A stretch of DNA of 7,579 nt from NCBI GenBank assembly GCA_903913345.1, contig CAIWLA010000245.1:1-7579 (forward strand), in the 5' to 3' direction. The DNA comes from an uncultured Magnetococcales bacterium. Its GTDB lineage: Bacteria > Pseudomonadota > Magnetococcia > Magnetococcales > Magnetaquicoccaceae. This document shows positions 1-6,382 of this stretch, piece after piece. The notes beneath the pieces were generated by a model that made no database searches, was not told the DNA's origin, and saw only the letters and a list, made by a program, of their open reading frames with translations. The translations under genes and the position numbers were made by a program. Within the stretch, counting starts at the first letter, position 1, and the number at the start of each line of letters is the position of its first letter.

Positions 1-74
1 GGATAGCCAAACACCGTGCGAACACCCTGTTCTTGCAGACACTTTACAACAATTTCTGCACCCGTCAATTGCAC
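1..74 (-). CDS. ilvB: Acetolactate synthase large subunit, N-terminal fragment
   Basis: The frame running off the left edge reads MQLTGAEIVVKCLQEQGVRT and then VFGY-P, the start of the thiamine-diphosphate (PYR) domain of acetolactate synthase catalytic subunits (typically M-K-L-T-G-A-E-I-V..., FGYPGG). The family condenses two pyruvates to acetolactate, or pyruvate with 2-ketobutyrate, as the first step of branched-chain amino acid synthesis. Only 24 complete codons are present. No ATG is available in frame. I chose GTG at 74-72 because the protein then begins exactly where family members do, and a GGGAG ribosome-binding site (86-82) lies 7 nt upstream. The gene follows the receiver gene by 67 nt on the same strand. 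The family assignment rests on this short but characteristic N-terminus. A related ThDP enzyme such as glyoxylate carboligase is possible but less likely. Confidence 0.8.
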   Translation of the reverse strand, partial: MQLTGAEIVVKCLQEQGVRTVFGY

Positions 75-141
75 CTTGCCACTCCCAACAGGCTTTGGTT
101 GATTCGTTTCTGGATGATCGGTTCCGTCCAAACCTCTATAC

Positions 142-507
142 TCACAACACCCGCTGCACAATATCCAGCACCTGCTGACGGGTGAACGGCTTTTCCATCT
201 GTTGCACCGCGCCGAAATCCGTGGCGATCCGCAGGTTGAACTGCGCATCCAGACCCCGCCCGCCACCCGACATGGCCACAATTCTGACCTTCGGGTAACC
301 CTCCAGTAGATCCATGATCAGTTCAACGCCATCTTTTTCGGGCATCAGTATGTCCGTGATCACCAGATCGGTGGGTTCCGCCCGGTACTGGCGCACCCCA
401 TCCCGGCCATCGACCGCTTCAAGAACCTGATGCCCCTCTTCCTCCAGGATCTCCCGCAACAGGGCACGAATGGATGGATCATCATCAACAACCAGAATTC
501 GCGCCAT
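142..507 (-). CDS. Stand-alone response regulator receiver (CheY-like)
   Basis: This is a 121-residue protein made of a single receiver domain with no output domain. It would accept phosphate from a histidine kinase and act by protein-protein contact in the cytoplasm. Visible landmarks are the acidic pocket after strand 1 (VVDDD, D8/D9), the phosphoacceptor D52 in VITDILMPEKDG, the Ser switch S80 in VAMSGG, and the conserved K106 in MEKPF. Between S80 and K106 there is a GGGRGLDAQFNLRIA segment, longer than in classic CheY. An upstream in-frame ATG at 516 has AGAAAGG abutting it with no spacer. The ATG at 507 sits 8 nt after AGGA and places the protein start directly before strand 1, so I prefer it. 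The gene lies 57 nt after the 132-residue gene and 67 nt before ilvB. No kinase gene is visible, so partner and output are unknown. Confidence 0.93.
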   Translation of the reverse strand: MARILVVDDDPSIRALLREILEEEGHQVLEAVDGRDGVRQYRAEPTDLVITDILMPEKDGVELIMDLLEGYPKVRIVAMSGGGRGLDAQFNLRIATDFGAVQQMEKPFTRQQVLDIVQRVL

Positions 508-564
508 ACGTGACATCCTTTCTCAATCAATGGATTCCAATGAAAAACCGGGCAAGATCGGAAG

Positions 565-963
565 TCAAGGTGTTTGTTCTGATCGGGAGCGGTGATACAC
601 CTGGACCGACGCATCCCTGACCTCACGAATCATCTCTTCCTTGACCGCCGTCAACAATTCTACCGGCACATGCAAAAGTTGAGCAATACTTTTTAACGCC
701 TCCCCGGATTGAAAATGCCGTTCCGCCAGGGTGATTTTCAAGAAATCATCGAGGATCACCGCCTTGAATTTTTCGTCCGGCACGGTGAAATCGGCCACTA
801 TTTTTTTCCAGGGTTTTCCCTCCCGCACCCTTTTTCGGAGCCAGGCGATGGACTCGGCATGGAGGCGATCCTGCTCCTCGGAAAAACCCGGCTCGACCAC
901 CTCGAAACGGGCATCATAATCCTCCACTTCTGGCTGCAAGGCCGCTTTTTCTGGCTTGTTCAT
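565..963 (-). CDS. Unrecognised 132-aa helical protein, translationally coupled to secF
   Basis: I do not recognise this family. The start ATG (963-961) overlaps the secF stop in an ATGA, with GGGGA 4 nt upstream inside secF. This supports coupled translation and rules out the longer reading from 1083, whose extra residues lie wholly inside secF. The protein is charged, has no signal peptide or membrane segment, and looks largely helical. Residues 48-74 and 86-112 align without gaps: shared positions include a Gly, then K-x-I, then V-P-x-E, then A-V (KKIVADFTVPDEKFKAV against KSIAQLLHVPVELLTAV). Each copy resembles a helix-turn-helix or sigma-region-4-like module. This suggests an internal duplication, possibly a small nucleic-acid-binding or adaptor protein, but that is inference. 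No function should be assigned. Confidence 0.85.
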   Translation of the reverse strand: MNKPEKAALQPEVEDYDARFEVVEPGFSEEQDRLHAESIAWLRKRVREGKPWKKIVADFTVPDEKFKAVILDDFLKITLAERHFQSGEALKSIAQLLHVPVELLTAVKEEMIREVRDASVQVYHRSRSEQTP

Positions 964-1907
964 GGGTTCCCCGTGGATGGTACGACGGTTTTTTCCGGAC
1001 TGTTTTCCTCTTTCCGATCGAGCAGCAAGACAATCTGGCTGGCGACAAAGATGGAAGAATAGGTACCCAGCACCACGCCGCAAAACAGAGCCAGCGCGAA
1101 ATCGTGAATCACCAGGCCACCAAACAGCAACAGGGCGATCAAGACCAGCACAACGGTCAGTGAGGTGATAATGGTGCGCGACAGGGTATCGTTGACCGCC
1201 CGATTGATGACCGCCGCCATGGATTGCCTTTTTGACCGTCCCCTCTCTTCCCGGATACGGTCAAACACCACAATGGTATCGTTGATGGAATAACCGATAA
1301 CGGTCAGCACCGCCGCCAGAACGACCAGGGTAAACTCCTTCTGGGTGACGGAAAAGAGTCCCAGGGTGATGATGACATCGTGAATGAGGGAGAGTATGGC
1401 CCCATAGGAAAAACGCCACTCAAAACGGAAGGCGACAAAGAGAAGAATCGCAATCAGGGAATACAACACCGCCAGCAGACCACTGACCACCAACTCGGAC
1501 CCCACCTGTGGACCCACAAACTCCACCCGTCGCAACTCCACTCCTCCTTCCCCGGCCAACGGTTTGATGATCTCCACCACCCTGGCCGCCAGGGCACTCT
1601 GGGCATCGGCCCCGGAAGATTGTTTGGCCACCCGGATCAAGATTTCCTCCGGGGAGCCAAATTCCTGGATGGAGACATCGCCCAGGGTCAACTGGGCCAA
1701 AGCGGTGCGCAGGTGATCCATGGGGGGTGGTTTGACAAAACGGACCTGTACCAGGGTGCCTCCAGAAAAATCAATGCCCAGGTTCAGCCCTTGTACCACC
1801 AGCGAAATAATGCTCAACACAGTCAGCAATCCCGACAAGGAAAAGGCGATGATCTGGGATCGGTGACAGACAAAATCAAATCGGGTATTGGTGTGAATCA
1901 GTTCCAT
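960..1907 (-). CDS. secF: Protein translocase subunit SecF
   Basis: This is 315 residues, the usual length. SecF pairs with SecD in the inner membrane and uses the proton gradient to help pull proteins through SecYEG and release them into the periplasm. TM1 is at about 18-38, followed by the signature GIDFSGGTLVQVRF (D46) and a periplasmic domain to about residue 135. Five further membrane segments lie between about 138 and 297. TM4 carries VIGYSINDTIVVFDRIREE, with D210 at the position of the conserved proton-relay Asp. The ATG is preceded by AAGGA with 8 nt spacing. secF starts 71 nt after the secD stop, in a gap containing a GC-rich hairpin, and its TGA overlaps the next gene's ATG. Reading frame and motifs are intact. 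Confidence 0.97.
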   Translation of the reverse strand: MELIHTNTRFDFVCHRSQIIAFSLSGLLTVLSIISLVVQGLNLGIDFSGGTLVQVRFVKPPPMDHLRTALAQLTLGDVSIQEFGSPEEILIRVAKQSSGADAQSALAARVVEIIKPLAGEGGVELRRVEFVGPQVGSELVVSGLLAVLYSLIAILLFVAFRFEWRFSYGAILSLIHDVIITLGLFSVTQKEFTLVVLAAVLTVIGYSINDTIVVFDRIREERGRSKRQSMAAVINRAVNDTLSRTIITSLTVVLVLIALLLFGGLVIHDFALALFCGVVLGTYSSIFVASQIVLLLDRKEENSPEKTVVPSTGNP

Positions 1908-1937
1908 GACAACGTTCCTTTTGGGCCGATGGCGGGT

Positions 1938-1966
1938 GGGGCGCGGGTCTTAACGAGACGCGCCCC
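1938..1966 (-). repeat. GC-rich inverted repeat between secD and secF
   Basis: The 13-nt arm 1938-1950 (GGGGCGCGGGTCT on +) pairs with the 11-nt arm 1956-1966 (AGACGCGCCCC) around a 5-nt loop, with a 2-nt bulge. The stem is strong, but no T-run follows on either strand, so it is not a standard intrinsic terminator. It lies in the secD-secF mRNA, about 30 nt before the secF start. It could act as an mRNA stability or processing element. The structure is visible in the sequence; the role is inference. Confidence 0.5.
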
Positions 1967-1978
1967 GGCACACGGCGG

Positions 1979-3559
1979 TTAAACGCTCAATTTTTTTACA
2001 TGCCGACCCTGCAACAGCATATCCAGCACCACCCGCGTCACAAAAACGGCGGTATACATGGAGATGACCAGGCCAACGGAAAGGGTGACGGCAAACCCGC
2101 GCACCGGTCCGGTACCAAATATGTAGAGGACGATTCCGGTGATCAGCGTGGTGATATGCGAGTCCAGAATGGTGGCAAAGGCCCTGGAATAGCCATGGTC
2201 GATGGCTGCCAATGGGGTCTTGCCCAGGCGCAACTCTTCGCGGATACGCTCAAAGATCAGGACATTGGCATCCACCGACATACCCATCAGCAATACCGCC
2301 CCGGCAATGCCAGGCATGGTCAGAGTGGCCTGCAGCATGGCCAGGGCGGCCATCAGCATGAGCACGTTGAGCATCACGGCCATATTGGCCAACCAACCGA
2401 ATCCCTTGTAATAAATCCCCATGAACAACAACACCATGGCACCACCAATCAGGATGGATGCCAATCCCTGATCCACGGAGTCCCGCCCCAGGGTGGGACC
2501 AACCGTGCGTTCTTCGACAATTTTGACCGGAGCAGGCAGCGCGCCCGCCCGCAGAATGATGGCCAGGTCGTGCGACTCTTCCGTGGTAAAACTGCCACTG
2601 ATCTGGGCACGTCCCCCCTCAATCTTTTCCCGGATGACCGGTGCCGAAAAAACGACATTGTCCAACACAATCGCCATCCGTTCCCCCACATGTTCGCCGG
2701 TCAGTTGGGCAAACTTGCGATCGCCCTGGCGATTGAAGGTGATGGAGACGTAGGGTTCATTATACTGGGTGAAATTGACGCGGGCATCGGTCAACAAATC
2801 GCCAGAGATGACCGTGCGTTTTTTCAGCAGATAGGGTTGACGACTCTTCTGCCCGGATTCCCGGTTGCTGTACAGCAGTATATCTCCCGGTGGGACGCGC
2901 CCCGCCAGGGCACCGGAGAGATCGCCCTTTTAATCCACCATCTTGAACTCCAACCGGGCTGTGCGGCCGATCAGGGCCTTGGCCCGGGTCGGATCGGTCA
3001 GTCCGGGCAACTGGATCAGGATCCGATCCTCCCCCTGCTTTTGGATCGTCGGTTCGGTGACGCCAAATTGATCCACGCGGGAACGGATGGTCTGGATGGA
3101 CTGTTCCATGGCAAACCGCCGAATCTCTTTCTGTTCCTTCTCCTTGATGGTCATCCTCAACCGTTTGGTGGCGGGTTCTTCCACCATCTGCACGGTGGGC
3201 AAATCCTTTTCCAATAGTTGCCGCACCTTGGGGGAATCCCCACTGTCGGCCAGTTGGATCACCACGGCATCGATCCCCTCTCTCTCGGCACTCTGGTAGT
3301 GCAGATGCTCCTTGCGCAGGGAGACCCGTACCTCGTCCACCAGATTTTCGGCGGTCTGTTCGACGGCCTTGTCGGTTTCGACCGAGAGCAGCAGATACAA
3401 TCCACCTTGCAGGTCCAGCCCCTGGGAAATGATCCGATTGGGCAGCCAGGACGGCCACCAGGTGGGGGTGCCCCGGTAGATGCTGGGAAAGACATACAGC
3501 AATGAAATCAGTACTGTGAACAGTACAATGCCGGGTTTCCATAAGGGTACTTGTCGCAT
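1979..3559 (-). CDS. secD: Protein translocase subunit SecD, interrupted by one in-frame TAA
   Basis: SecD is the partner of SecF in the proton-driven inner-membrane complex that assists SecYEG export. The full frame has 526 codon positions before its terminal TAA, one of which (codon 210, 2932-2930) is an internal TAA. Upstream of it are TM1 (about 9-27), the signature GLDLQGGLYLLL (47-58) and most of the large periplasmic domain. Downstream, the same frame continues at once with KGDLSGALAGRVPPGD, then LLTDARVNFTQYNEP, five membrane segments (about 367-515) and the hallmark GMSVDANVLIFERIREEL (426-443, with D430). No indel separates the halves. ATG 3559 lies 4 nt after the yajC stop, with AAGG upstream. 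Conventional annotation gives two fragments, 3559-2930 and one from TTG 2797 to 1979. The cause may be a base error, a true nonsense mutation or readthrough. Family identity is certain; functional state is not. Confidence 0.95.
2930..2932 (-). other. Internal in-frame ochre codon in secD
   Basis: The mRNA context is GTG GAT TAA AAG GGC GAT, at codon 210. Residues before it (LEFKMVD) and after it (KGDLSGALAGRVPPGD) are contiguous SecD sequence in one frame. Many SecD proteins have an acidic residue here (VDE/VDEKG-like), so one G-to-T change of GAA would produce it (C-to-A at 2932 on +). UAA is not the codon used for selenocysteine (UGA) or pyrrolysine (UAG), and I see no recoding element. A plausible restart is TTG 2797, codon 255, which lacks a good ribosome-binding site. 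Confidence 0.95.
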
Positions 3560-3563
3560 GTCG

Positions 3564-3953
3564 TCAACCTTGACTTTCTTCCGTCGTACTGGGTTTATCC
3601 TTGTCCAACGAGACGTTGGCCTTGGCCGTTACCTCAATCACGCTGGTGCGGCGGACACGGAGGCGCACGGGACGGAAGGTCCGGTTGCCCACCTCGACAT
3701 CGCCCACTTCCAACAGGATCACCTCCTCCTCGACCCGATGAATCCGGCCCACCAACCCGCCGTTGGTCACCACCGAATCGCCCCGGCCCAGGTTGGCCAC
3801 CATCTCCTTGTGTGCCTTGGCCTGTTTTTGCTGCGGGCGGATCAGAAAAAAGTAAAAGATGGCAAACAGGGCAACCATGAAAATGATATTGCCCATGGCC
3901 GCCTCCGGTCCCGCCGGGCCGGCGGCATGGGCGGTGCTGATCAGATTAAACAT
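3564..3953 (-). CDS. yajC: Sec translocon accessory protein YajC
   Basis: This is 129 residues, slightly longer than the usual ~110. YajC is a small single-span inner-membrane protein that copurifies with SecDF and SecYEG. After MFNLISTAHAAGPAGPEA there is one hydrophobic helix, about 22-38 (NIIFMVALFAIFYFFLI), ending in the family hallmark RPQQKQAKAH. A cytoplasmic domain follows with LGRGDSVVTNGGLVGRI and a typical beta-rich EEVILLEVGD stretch. The Ala-rich N-terminus (STAHAAG) is common in alphaproteobacterial-type YajC. ATG 3953 has GGAG 9 nt upstream; the longer TTG reading from 3968 would place that GGAG inside the gene. secD starts 4 nt after the TGA, so the two are certainly co-transcribed. 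Confidence 0.96.
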   Translation of the reverse strand: MFNLISTAHAAGPAGPEAAMGNIIFMVALFAIFYFFLIRPQQKQAKAHKEMVANLGRGDSVVTNGGLVGRIHRVEEEVILLEVGDVEVGNRTFRPVRLRVRRTSVIEVTAKANVSLDKDKPSTTEESQG

Positions 3954-4185
3954 CCTATTTATCTCCAAAACGCGACTGGTCTATCATGGGGGATGCCAAA
4001 GACCGGGAGCAGACACGCCTCTGGCCCGAATCCGTCGGCCAGTGTACGCAACAGACTCCGGGTTGCACCCGTCTTTGTCTGGGACGACGAACAAACCGAT
4101 CGGCCCAGCCATTCCAAGTCAGTGACGCTAGGACAGCGCAACTTGATTGTAAAGGATTTTAATAGCGTCCCGATCAATTTGACCC
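3954..4185. other. 232-nt intergenic gap between tgt and yajC
   Basis: This is a longer gap than in tightly packed queA-tgt-yajC-secDF operons. Reading in the minus direction it contains an AT-rich stretch with TAAAAT and TACAAT boxes soon after the tgt stop, but neither has a convincing -35 at 16-18 bp. An imperfect stem lies at 4052-4081, with outer arms CAGAC/GTCTG and inner arms CGGGT/ACCCG. I see no T-run terminator, tRNA or recognisable protein. The gap may hold a separate promoter or leader for yajC-secDF, but I cannot place one with confidence. Confidence 0.5.
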
Positions 4186-5313
4186 TCAATCGTGCGAAAT
4201 CGACTGGCGACTGGAAAAATCGCGACGAAATCCTGCAAACCGATCTTGTTGAATGGCCGCGCGCATATCGGCCATCAGTTGCAGATAATAGTGCAGATTG
4301 TGCAACGACATCAACCGCAAACCGGTTATTTCCTTGTTGCGGAATAAATGGTGCAGATAGGCTCGACTGTAGTGTCGGCAGGTTTCACAGCCGCACGCCG
4401 CATCAATCGGTTGGGGATCGTCACGAAACCGGGCCTGTTTGATGTTCATGGGACCATATTGGGTCAACAATTGACCGTTGCGGGCGTTGCGGGTGGGCAA
4501 TACGCAGTCGAACATATCCAGGCCAGCCCCCACGGCCTCGACCAGATCCGCCGGCTTGCCCACCCCCATCAGGTAGCGGGGTTGGTGGTTGGGCAGGAGT
4601 CCAGGGGCATAAGAGAGGACCTCCTCCATCCGTTCCTTGGGTTCGCCCACGGAGAGTCCACCGAGGGCATAGCCGTCAAACCCCATTTCCACCAGCCCTT
4701 CTGCCGATTCACGACGCAGATCCGCCTCCATCCCCCCCTGCACAATGCCAAAGAGGGCCTGTCCACCCGCCGGGTTGCGGGCATCGAGCGAGCGGCGCGC
4801 CCAACGCAGAGAAAGCCGCAAGGATTGAACCAGATAGGATCGATCCGCCGGGTAGGGGGGGCATTCGTCCAATTGCATCATGATGTCCGACCCCAGTGCC
4901 TCCTGTATTTGAATGGCGATTTCCGGACTCAAAAAGAGGGCGGAACCGTCCAGATGGGAGCGAAAGGTGACCCCTTCCTCGCGGATGCGCCGGGTGGCCC
5001 CCAGGCTGAACACCTGATAGCCCCCGGAGTCGGTCAGGATGGGGCCGGACCAGCTCATGAACCGATGCAAACCGCCCAGTTGGGCGATGACCGCATGACC
5101 CGGACGCAAAAACAGGTGGTAGGTGTTGCCCAGAATGATTTGCGCGCCCACCGCGTTCAGATCCGCCGAGGAGAGGGTTTTGACGGTCGCTGCGGTGCCG
5201 ACAGGCATAAAAATGGGGGTCTCCACCGTGCCATGGAGGGTATGAAAACGACCACGCCGGGCACCACAGGGATCGGTGTGCAGCAACTCAAAAAAAGGGG
5301 AGGGGAGGGTCAT
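4186..5313 (-). CDS. tgt: Queuine tRNA-ribosyltransferase (TGT)
   Basis: At 375 residues this matches bacterial TGT length. The enzyme swaps guanine at wobble position 34 of GUN-anticodon tRNAs (Asp, Asn, His, Tyr) for the queuosine precursor preQ1. Visible elements are the general acid/base Asp (D95) in TDSGGYQVFSL, the GIVQGG and ALGGLSVGE substrate-pocket segments (about 189-194 and 216-224), and the nucleophile D269 in MFDCVLPTRNARNG. The zinc site is C307-x-C309-x2-C312 plus H338 in SLHNLHYY, with the 26-residue spacing from third Cys to His expected for the family. Its ATG overlaps the queA stop (ATGA), with AGGA 6 nt upstream, so the two consecutive pathway enzymes are translationally coupled. 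All key residues are present. Confidence 0.98.
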   Translation of the reverse strand: MTLPSPFFELLHTDPCGARRGRFHTLHGTVETPIFMPVGTAATVKTLSSADLNAVGAQIILGNTYHLFLRPGHAVIAQLGGLHRFMSWSGPILTDSGGYQVFSLGATRRIREEGVTFRSHLDGSALFLSPEIAIQIQEALGSDIMMQLDECPPYPADRSYLVQSLRLSLRWARRSLDARNPAGGQALFGIVQGGMEADLRRESAEGLVEMGFDGYALGGLSVGEPKERMEEVLSYAPGLLPNHQPRYLMGVGKPADLVEAVGAGLDMFDCVLPTRNARNGQLLTQYGPMNIKQARFRDDPQPIDAACGCETCRHYSRAYLHHLFRNKEITGLRLMSLHNLHYYLQLMADMRAAIQQDRFAGFRRDFSSRQSISHD

Positions 5314-6374
5314 CGTTTTTCCTGTGGAAAGAGCAGCATGGCATCCCCATAGGAATAAAACCGGTAGCCATGGGTGATGGCATGGGCATAATCCCGTTCG
5401 AGTCGTCGTTGGCCAACCAGGGCGGCGACCAGCATCAACAGGGTGGATCGGGGCAGATGAAAGTTGGTGATCAGGCCATCGACTGTTCGCAATCGGTATC
5501 CCGGCAGGATGAACAGATCGGTCTCACCGGCAAAGGGTTGGACCCGCCCGCTGGGCCGTGCGGCGGTCTCCAGCACCCGCAACGCCGTGGTGCCCACCGC
5601 GATAACCCGGCCGTGACGGGCCTGGGTGGCCTGAATCAGTCGGGCCGTCCGGTGGGAGAGAAAACACCGCTCCCGGTGCATCCGATGTTGGGAGAGCCTC
5701 TCTTCCCGCACGGGTTGGAAGGTGCCCGGACCGACATGCAGGGTGACCGTGGCCGTGCGGATACCCCGCGCCCGGAGGCGGGCCAGGAGCGGTTGGGTAA
5801 AATGGAGGCCAGCGGTCGGGGCGGCCACGGCACCCGGATGGCGGGCAAAGACCGTTTGATAGCGGTGTTGATCCTCTTCGGGGTTGGAACCGGTGATATA
5901 GGGGGGCAACGGCAGTCGGCCATAATGCTGGATGGCCTCCGCCACCTCTCCCCGTTCCACGTGCAGTTGCACGCGGAAGCCGGTGCCCAGGCGATCCAGA
6001 AAGGTGACATGAAAATCGGGTGCAATGGCGATGGAGAGGCCCATGGCGATTTTTTTGTGGCTGTTGGCCATGGCCTCCCACTGCCCAGCCTCCGGCAGGG
6101 GTTGGATGAGCAAAATTTCGATACGACCGCCGGTTGGTTTGGTGGCCAAAAAGCGGGCGGGGATGACGCGGGTATCGTTCAATACCAGCAAATCACCCGG
6201 TCGCAACCAGTCGGGCAGACGGCGAAACACCTGGTCCTGTATGGCATGGGGCAGACTGACCAACAGGCGCGCCCGGTCGCGGGTCTCCGCCGGACGCTGG
6301 GCAATCCGCTCCGTGGGCAATACATAATCAAAGTGGCTGAGCCGCAGGGCGGTGGAGGGAGAATGCAATGGCAT
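5310..6374 (-). CDS. queA: S-adenosylmethionine:tRNA ribosyltransferase-isomerase QueA
   Basis: This 354-residue protein is close to the E. coli length of 356. QueA transfers and isomerises the ribosyl moiety of S-adenosylmethionine onto preQ1-modified tRNA, making epoxyqueuosine-tRNA, the step after TGT. Family motifs in order: FDYVLPTERIAQ (15-26), GDLLVLNDTRVIPARF (60-75), LPLPPYI (154-160), HPGAVAAPTAGLHFT (179-193), TLHVGPGTFQPVR (211-223), VIAVGTTALRVLE (257-269), ITNFHLPRSTLLMLVAA (302-318) and YRFYSYGDAMLL (337-348). The N-terminus carries about ten more residues than many homologues before RLSHFDY. The chosen ATG has only a weak ribosome-binding site, which fits coupling to the coiled-coil gene that ends 8 nt upstream. 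The gene is intact. Confidence 0.98.
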   Translation of the reverse strand: MPLHSPSTALRLSHFDYVLPTERIAQRPAETRDRARLLVSLPHAIQDQVFRRLPDWLRPGDLLVLNDTRVIPARFLATKPTGGRIEILLIQPLPEAGQWEAMANSHKKIAMGLSIAIAPDFHVTFLDRLGTGFRVQLHVERGEVAEAIQHYGRLPLPPYITGSNPEEDQHRYQTVFARHPGAVAAPTAGLHFTQPLLARLRARGIRTATVTLHVGPGTFQPVREERLSQHRMHRERCFLSHRTARLIQATQARHGRVIAVGTTALRVLETAARPSGRVQPFAGETDLFILPGYRLRTVDGLITNFHLPRSTLLMLVAALVGQRRLERDYAHAITHGYRFYSYGDAMLLFPQEKR

Positions 6375-6382
6375 GACGCCGA

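Noticed and set aside
963..1083. Forty extra N-terminal residues for the secF-coupled gene
   Set aside because: This extension lies entirely within secF in another frame. The ATGA overlap with a GGGGA site supports the start at 963.
2822..2932. Possible frameshift in secD after the internal stop
   Set aside because: Careful reading shows KGDLSGALAGRVPPGD through LLTDARVNFTQYNEP in a single frame continuous with the upstream half. Only the stop codon interrupts it.
2000..3217. 405-codon open frame on + opposite secD
   Set aside because: It lies antisense to recognisable SecD, has a composition typical of a GC-rich shadow frame (rich in His, Gln, Gly), and shows no domain. The + frames at 3480-4442, 4348-5352 and 5370-6386 were rejected for the same reason.
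3954..4185. tRNA gene in the tgt-yajC gap
   Set aside because: No T-loop consensus, acceptor-stem pairing or CCA end was found on either strand.
3959..4189. 76-codon minus frame filling the tgt-yajC gap from a TTG
   Set aside because: It has no ATG, no good ribosome-binding site and no recognisable family. It overlaps the tgt end by chance (TTGA) and has Cys/Ser-rich random-looking composition. It is not excluded, but I cannot support it.
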